Assembly (NCBI GenBank): GCA_003260075.1 | Contig: QLIY01000719.1 | Coordinates: forward strand, 1-64,000 | DNA: 64,000 bases | DNA from: Phallusia mammillata | Taxonomy: Eukaryota; Chordata; Ascidiacea; Phlebobranchia; Ascidiidae | Direction of reading: 5' to 3' | Shown here: positions 57,569 through 64,000 of the stretch, piece after piece | Position numbering within the stretch: the stretch's first letter is position 1 | Layout: the number at the start of each line of letters is the position of its first letter | Notes under the pieces: model-generated | Database searches by the model: none | What the model saw: the letters and a program-made list of their open reading frames with translations, nothing else | Told to the model about the DNA's origin: nothing | Position numbers and translations under genes: made by a program

Positions 57569-60081
57569 ATGGTTCACATGCTACATGTTTACGACGAGGA
57601 ACCCGGGAAACAGCCACTGAGCAACAATAGTAAGTCGAATAAGCAGCGTTTGGCAAAGTTCTTTGTTGTAGCTCGCGCGACTTGACAATGGCTACGGCCC
57701 TTCTTACTGATGCTTATGTGTTTTAAACTGTAATACAGTGCAATGTGATGTCTGTAAGTGATTAAAAATATATTGTTTATGCAATTGCTATAGTGTATTA
57801 AAAAAAACACGCAGCTTGCATAGGAATATAGGATAGCAATGCACACATGTGAATATATAAATAGCTTTATAGGAAATTAGATACTGTTTGTATCCAATTA
57901 ACAATTGTATTGTTGTGTAGGTCAGATTGCGAACGAATATTCGTTTCCATCAGTGCAGTCAACCCCTGCAGAAGAGTATCTACAATTGCAATCGTGCGAC
58001 GCGAAAAGCAACATGCATGCTGACGACAACAAAACCTCCTACACACATGACGCGTTCAACTACGCAATGCAGACCGATTACTCGCCTGAACCTTGTACAC
58101 CAATGGAGGCTGACAGCTCTGAATTTCCATCTGGCAATTTCTGCAACTTAAACACAAGAAGCAATACCACAGTAGAGCAAATCTTGTTCAGTCCGCCTAA
58201 GGTTGAGCACCAATGCCCCACAGTAGAGCAAATTAATCCGATGGAAGTCTTGTTCGGTCCGCCAAAGGTTGCGCGCCAGTACTCGATCTCATCGGTAATG
58301 GAAGTAATTGCAAATGATGCAATAAACGGTGCAAATACGAACACACCTCAACTGGTCAAAACGCCCAGTGCAATCACTCAACCTATCAACATCAAAAAGA
58401 ACGTTCAAATGGGCACATACGATGAACGCAGAGCAACACCTACCACATGTCGAGTGTCAAACACCCAGCCATCATCGGATTTGCCTTATGCTTGTTCACC
58501 AGCCCATTCAAACAGCCCGATGCCAATCCCCTTCACTGGATACAGAAACCTCCCAGATACGCCTCAATCTTCACAATTCGAAGTGCAGAGCAACGCATCA
58601 AATTCGTTCAACGAAAATAACAACGTTGGATCTTTCGGTAAGTAGTTTTTAGCAAAAAAAGACATCGCTAGTGTGTAAGTTTCGTTTTGACACATAAAAC
58701 GCTCTCCATTGTCTTTTGGTGATTAGTTTTTAGCAAAAATGCTATTGCCGTACATAACACGCGTTCCTATGTCATAATGTTGCTTTAAGCACATTATTAC
58801 GAAAATTACATAAATTAGCAATTGTAGCCCCGTAAATTTTTAAAGTGTATAACCGCGGCATTTAATTTGCGAAAAATAGTCGCAATCAAAAATAGCTGCA
58901 AAAATTTTTTTGGCGTTCTGCACTTTTCCTGTGCTTCCAATTGTTTATAAATTAGGTCGCTTAAAAACTAACCTTTTTAGGTATTAGTTTCGCAAAATGT
59001 CCGACGCAAACCGTTTTAACGAATTTTTACAATGTATTGCATCATCACGTGCGATCTGCATGGCGTCCGCCATTTTGAAAAATCGCAATTTTTTCGGTAG
59101 TCTGGACGCTATCGACGAGACAAAAGCCTTCCATGCACGTGACAAAACGCAGTCGGCTTGCCAGGACCTGCCCGTAGCTCGCGTAGCCGTCGTTTCGACG
59201 CGACAGGTGTTTGTGTGTAACATCGATGCAGCTTCCAAATCGTTATATTCCCAACAGTTAGACGAGCAGCGCGGTTTCTCGTATCGAGTGACAACCCTCG
59301 TCGTTTTTCGCGCGAAAATAACTTGTCTGGACACGCCCGCAGATTAAAGCGCCAGTGAGTCGATTAATTGCGCCACACTTGATAGTTGTTAGCAGCACAC
59401 GCGACGTTGTTTGTAAATATTGCGAATCGGTTTTGTCAATACCGCAAATTAAACGTTTTATCTTTTCTTAACTCCACAGGTTCAACGACCGATAATGCGA
59501 ACCAGGCATTTCGTACAACTTGCCACGGGATCCAAGAAACCACGAACAGGCTGCAGACGAACACGGGCAATTGGTGCGCGTTGGGCAGCCAGTTTGGCTC
59601 CGCGCCAACCTTTGAAACCGCGATGCCAGTTCACAACAAACTGACCAACGTCTCATCATGTCCTGATTTCGACACAAACAACGAAGTTTTTGGCGACGGT
59701 TCTGATGTTTTCCAACAATCGCCGCAATATTCAGGCCGCGCCATGTCGGCGTCATCACCTCGGCCTTTCTCTGGCTCCGGATTCGATTTCCAGGCAACAG
59801 CTTCCGGTTTCGAACTTCAGGAAGTCACACCGGAAGCTGTCACCAACGATATCTCTGACGACATCTACAGTCAAGTAGACAGAGCGGACCGACGTCGTAT
59901 CCGCAACAACCTAGCGTGCAGGGCTTCCCGACATCGTCGCAAACTCCGAAAAATTAACAACGAACGGCTAGCAGCAGGACTGGAGACGCAAAACCAGGAG
60001 TTGAGGGAGAGAATCCGACAACTGGAATCGGAATGCCAAGTTACCAGGGATACGGTGCTGCGTCGGATGAGCGAAACGTAG
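57569..60081 (+). CDS. Atypical bZIP transcription factor, 3 exons
   Basis: Exons 57569-57629, 57921-58637 and 59480-60081; phases close to 459 aa. The DNA-binding domain is at the extreme C-terminus (~394-459): RRRIRNNLACRASRHRRK fits the bZIP basic signature N-x(2)-A-[AC]-x(2)-S-R, followed by a short zipper with leucines at heptad spacing (AAGL, QNQEL, RIRQL) and an ETQN segment reminiscent of C/EBP. The first ~390 residues are low-complexity, rich in Ser, Thr, Asn, Pro and Gln, with a repeated motif (VEQILFSPPKVEHQC and MEVLFGPPKVARQY). The subfamily is not assigned; C/EBP-like or a divergent lineage bZIP are options. MVHMLHVYDE is the first ATG of the frame. Long GC-richer exons contrast with neighbours. 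A poly(A) signal follows at 60864. Confidence 0.85.
58990..59350. promoter_or_regulatory. GC-richer intronic block with YY1-type motif, possible internal promoter
   Basis: Inside bZIP intron 2. Both strands are open for 116 codons (58997-59347 + and 58984-59334 -), and GCGTCCGCCATTTTG (YY1-type CAAAATGGCGG on the - strand) lies near 59066. Neither frame resembles a known protein and the + frame ends in TAA without a splice donor. Reading from the preceding acceptor meets a stop, so this is not an in-frame cassette exon. Confidence 0.3.
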
Positions 60082-60863
60082 CTTGCACGGCGGACGGCCG
60101 ATGTACATAAAGCAATTGACTTAAACTGAATCAAACACTGCTTTTTCCTAAACGCGAGGTCATCGGACGATTTATTTATTTCGTGACCAACCGCTAATGG
60201 AACATTCCCTGATAGTTTCATATACTGTCCCTATTGTACAGAGGTTTCTATTTTTGTTGTTTCTATTTAATTTGAAAATTGTTCTATTGCATGTAAAGAA
60301 AACATGTTTCTTTCTTTTTTTCTTTTCTACATGTTTTGTTTCTATCCTGTGTGGGTATCAACCATTGTGAATGTAACGCGGGCCGATGACTTTCAATTCG
60401 CAAGTGATGCGAAGGCTGCTTTGAGTTTACTTATACCTTTGTTAAAGGCCTGTTGTTGTTTTTGTTACGTTAGGAGCCTGCCGAACACTTCCAGATGATT
60501 TTGATGCATGTCCCGCGTGGTGCCATAAAACGGTTGAGTATGGGTCGTCTTGCCAAAGTGCTTGTTTTTTGTGTGTTAATGTGCCTTGTACACATGTGAC
60601 AATGATACGGACTCTGTGAAGGCTGTGCCTGCGGTGATTTTTTTTGTAGAAGCGCGAATGTTTCTGTTAGACAAGTATTTGTCGATTATTGTTGCTTCAA
60701 AAAAGGCGTGTTTCAACTTTTTGCTGTAGCGAGTTCGTTAATGCTGGCATTTAAGCGCTCCATGGCGGCGTTTGGTTGTTCACCCTGTTGCTTTATGTGT
60801 GTGTGAGTTTGTCTTGAGAGTTTCCGTTTCTCTCGTTTTCCATCTTTTGTTTCTTCTTTTGAA

Positions 60864-60869
60864 AATAAA
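60864..60869 (+). terminator. Poly(A) signal, likely of the bZIP gene
   Basis: AATAAA in a T-rich stretch about 780 bp after the bZIP stop codon. No earlier canonical AATAAA was noticed. Confidence 0.5.
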
Positions 60870-60899
60870 AACATGTGCAAAGTTCATATTGTTCTGCCG

Positions 60900-62284
60900 A
60901 GTTGCGTTGGTCGAGTCACGTTCGAAAAGGAATAAATCAACAAACTTACGCCAGGTGTCAGGCCCGCAATGGACAACCAACAAAGAGACATTTGTTCAGA
61001 ACCGCAAGTCTTATTTACTCGACAGCTCTGTAGCATGAACTGATGCACCCACATTTGACACACATTAACTAGTCCCATCAAATGGCGTTTGCGAACTGGG
61101 AAGACGGTTAATTAACTTCGTCCGTCGCACGCAACTATAACAAAGCCCGTCGAGGCTACGTCGAGCCTAAAGCGCGCGCTGTTGGCTTTCTACTTACAGC
61201 TGTACACCAGCAGTCTGGCACCAGGCCAGAAATAATCCACACGACTCGCTAACCTTTCAATTCAATGGTGAGTCATACGTTTGTTAACGCTTTCCATTCC
61301 GAATCCACTAATAGATGACTGGCTGACTGCTGCTGAGGCTTGAGGTTACTTACGGACAATGATAACTTTATTTTGGAAGTGTCCAGTCATTTGTCATCCC
61401 CGTTATTTTTAGGTTTGGCATTTCCTTTTGTTTAATACCAGCACAGTGATAGTATTTTGAAACCAGTACGAAAATTACGTGAGGCAAGTTCTAAACATAC
61501 AACATATTAAATTAAATTTGATGCACTATCTGCTAAACCTGTATCTACTTATTATTTGTTAGGTTATAATCACAAAAGCTTTGTAAATCAGAGAAAAAAT
61601 GAGTTATTATTTATTTTACATGTTATATTTTGTACAGTATTTTCGAAAGCCATGTGCAACCTACACTTTCATCTCCACGACAAATAACCCTTAAATGGCC
61701 ATGAAACCCCTCGTTAAAAGATTGAACAAACAGGAGCTAGAATCTGTCTCGTTTGACCTGCAGTTGTTTCAACTAGTCAATACTAAAGCTTTGCGCAACA
61801 ATAAAGTATTTACGTCACAGACAGTTTTGTAAAATAAAAAGGTTTTATGTATTGTAGGATAATTTCGTTTCTTTTGTAATGTTTCAAAAACTATATTGTT
61901 TGTCTTTTGATTCGTTGTAAAGAAAACTGTTAAAATATAGTGTCTGCATTTGTACATTTTAGCAGTGAAACCTATAGACGCTCAAATGAACATAGACACT
62001 AATTCAACAAATATTTTACGGCTTACAAATGGAATTGTGTTTCGAATTGAACAATAGCCGTAAAAGTTTTGAAACTGCAGGCTTCAAAACTTGGTGGGGG
62101 TGAGGTAACCTCTAAATGTCCCCGTTAATTGTCGTGTTACGTTTACGTAGGAGTAATTCAAACATTACAGGCAAACAATTGTGTTTGGCAAGATACGTAT
62201 GATATAGCGCATGTCAACCGCGTTTTTACTGTTTTTTTCAGAACTGTTAAACGCGTTTGCAAACTATCATGTTGCATGTTATAT

Positions 62285-62331
<47 letters not shown>

Positions 62332-63740
62332 TTACTTTTATATGGGAATGAATTGTAACAAAATTGTGTTTTTAGGATGTTTTTTTTCGCCTTGATGAGG
62401 CTCTTACTTTTTAAAATAGAAATGCAAATGGTGTTAATGTGGTATTAAAACGAACAATTACTAGAAAAGATTAAATTTCGTTACATTTTGGATACATATA
62501 AAAAACGCGACAATAACATAGTTAACTTGGACTTTAGGAAAAAAGTTTTAAATTTGATGATAATTATTCCGTGGTGCAAAAACTAAAAAATATTGCACAA
62601 GATTCTGGCAAAATGAGGTATCAACTCCTTGTGGCGCAAAAAAGCCTGTAAAGTAACAATTAGCGAGTCGCTAAAAGTTCGACAATTCGATTGTGACGCA
62701 AGTGTGTGACGTCATAGTGCCAGGATTGACGCAGATTCCATGGTTTAGCTGGGGGACTGCGCGTGAATGATATACGTAAGAACATGTAGGATTGGTTGCG
62801 CACAAGCATCATGTTAATAAGACTGTGTGCGAACTCTGGTCCCTGGCCTGACTCATTTCAAAGAAAAACTCGGTGGATTTGCGTAGGACAGGAGCAGACT
62901 GCGGCCAGCTAAAAACCAATTAACATTTTTATCGGTTGCTTTCGAAAACTTCAGGAACTGAAAACTTGAAAACCGAAACTTGGTGAAATTTGCAATTAAA
63001 TTTGCATTATATTTTTGAACGGCCATACAGAAGCGTTGCACACTTTATATTGTTTCACATACTCCATTTCCTTTTTAAGGGCTTGATCGTCATACGAGCG
63101 TGTGTGACAACAGCGCCATAAAATCGCATTTGATCTTATTAGTTGTCAAATACACACAAATCTGGTGCACACCAAATTCTTTAACCAACATTTTTTTGTA
63201 TTTTCAATACGCCGCACATAAAATATATTTGTTGGTTGCTGAAGCTTAATAAAGATAAAGTCGCTATTCTAGTCCCTGATGACTATAGAGTCTTGACGAG
63301 CTAACGAGTCAGTTCAGGAAGTACACGATCATGTACTCTATTAGACTAAGCACGTGACGTTGTATGACACCGATAAGACGCGGTGTGACATACGTGAGTT
63401 GTATTATGATGCCTGTCATATGATTAGGCGTCAAACAAAACGTTGACCTTTTCAAAGTAAAGGTCAAATATTCCTCTAGTCAATGCCCGCTACACCTCCA
63501 TTCAAAAAATATTTAACTAACGCGTATATACGCCTTTTTTCCTTGTTCTTAAATATATAAATAAAGTTAGTTTTTTACATATTGAAGACCATGTTGTTAC
63601 TGCCTTATTTTTTGTGAATAACAATATTAATAATAACATAACTTTTTGTCAAATAAATAAAGACAATAAAGCGAAGTAACAATATTTAACTTCTGAGAAC
63701 GAAAAAAGTTTTGTACCGACATAGAACTTTATGTGTGAAA
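60900..63740. other. Intergenic region
   Basis: No gene recognised. Points of note: a start codon directly at a strong donor (CAATTCAATG|GTGAGTC, near 61268), which could end a first exon on the + strand; C45 at 62286-62330; and a CRE (TGACGTCA) near 62707. Otherwise AT-rich without visible TIR elements. Confidence 0.35.
62286..62330. repeat. Poly-C tract, 45 nt
   Basis: An uninterrupted C run. Unlike most other tracts here, no obvious duplicated flank was found. The poly-proline frame across it is an artefact. Confidence 0.9.
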
Positions 63741-63748
63741 TTGCGAAG

Positions 63749-63788
63749 GCCGTCGCCATCTTGGTTTCGGCAACACGAAATGACGTCA
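63749..63788. promoter_or_regulatory. YY1 plus CRE cluster, probable promoter at the right edge
   Basis: GCCGTCGCCATCTTGG (63749-63764) contains the YY1 consensus on the - strand (CCAAGATGGCGAC), and TGACGTCATCCGG follows at 63781. Such pairs mark promoters of broadly expressed genes; the gene itself would lie beyond the window. Confidence 0.45.
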
Positions 63789-64000
63789 TCCGGGTTCTCA
63801 GGATTCTCTAAATCAAGTCAAAGAATTAGTCACGTGATAACAACAGTGAAAATTTGATCATTGCCTGGCTGACATAATTGAAAATCCAAAGAGGAACTTA
63901 TAGGATGGAAAAAGCGCGTTGTGTTCCAACCGGTTCTGGCAAGTTCAAATTTGGTTCCTAACTGGCGGATAGAACAAAATCGCCAATGCTGCACGAAAAA

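Overview
This is an animal nuclear genome window, most likely from an ascidian tunicate (a Ciona-like sea squirt; species not determined). It is AT-rich, introns are mostly 60-600 bp, genes are tightly packed and orthologues are clearly bilaterian. Seven protein-coding genes could be rebuilt exon by exon, with every splice phase closing: GIGYF (- strand, 27 exons, 9777-30430), tissue-nonspecific-type alkaline phosphatase (+, 11 exons, 33325-41896), HAT1 histone acetyltransferase (+, 11 exons, 42297-45438), a PSTAIRE cyclin-dependent kinase closest to CDK2 (-, 7 exons, 46234-49038), uronyl 2-O-sulfotransferase (+, single coding exon, 49784-50737), FBXO4 (-, 2 exons, 53291-55405) and an atypical bZIP factor (+, 3 exons, 57569-60081). 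They are unrelated housekeeping or regulatory genes, not an operon or pathway. GIGYF/ALP, CDK2/UST and FBXO4/bZIP are divergent pairs that may share promoters, and HAT1/CDK2 converge.

Layout. 1-5.5 kb is a degenerate tandem array of about eight units of ~0.65 kb, carrying exon-like segments on the - strand. 5.5-9.7 kb is mostly featureless intergenic DNA with a (CA)n tract, a small hAT MITE and twin CRE sites. 9.8-30.4 kb is GIGYF, whose introns hold hAT MITEs, a foldback MITE and hammerhead ribozymes. 31-42 kb is ALP. 42.1-49.0 kb is HAT1 and CDK2. 49.8-50.7 kb is UST. 53.3-55.4 kb is FBXO4. 57.5-60.9 kb is the bZIP gene. 60.9-64 kb is intergenic, with promoter-like motifs at the right edge.

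Most interesting signals: (1) a complete, canonical type I hammerhead ribozyme (12973-13068) inside a GIGYF intron, plus two decayed relatives in an ALP intron, all antisense to the host gene; (2) a second family of hammerhead-like CTGATGA...GAAACGTC motifs (72, 17.6, 17.7 and 24.7 kb) resembling the minimal variants known from Penelope-like elements; (3) a possible 27-nt intron in HAT1; (4) many hAT MITEs, several with clean 8-bp target duplications; (5) an ALP with a transmembrane and basic cytoplasmic tail in place of a GPI-signal end.

Caution on the assembly: about 27 G or C homopolymers (9-84 nt) sit almost always between two nearly identical copies of the local sequence, sometimes inverted. 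These look like assembly joints between alleles, so local duplications (including a doubled GIGYF exon) should not be taken as real without reads.
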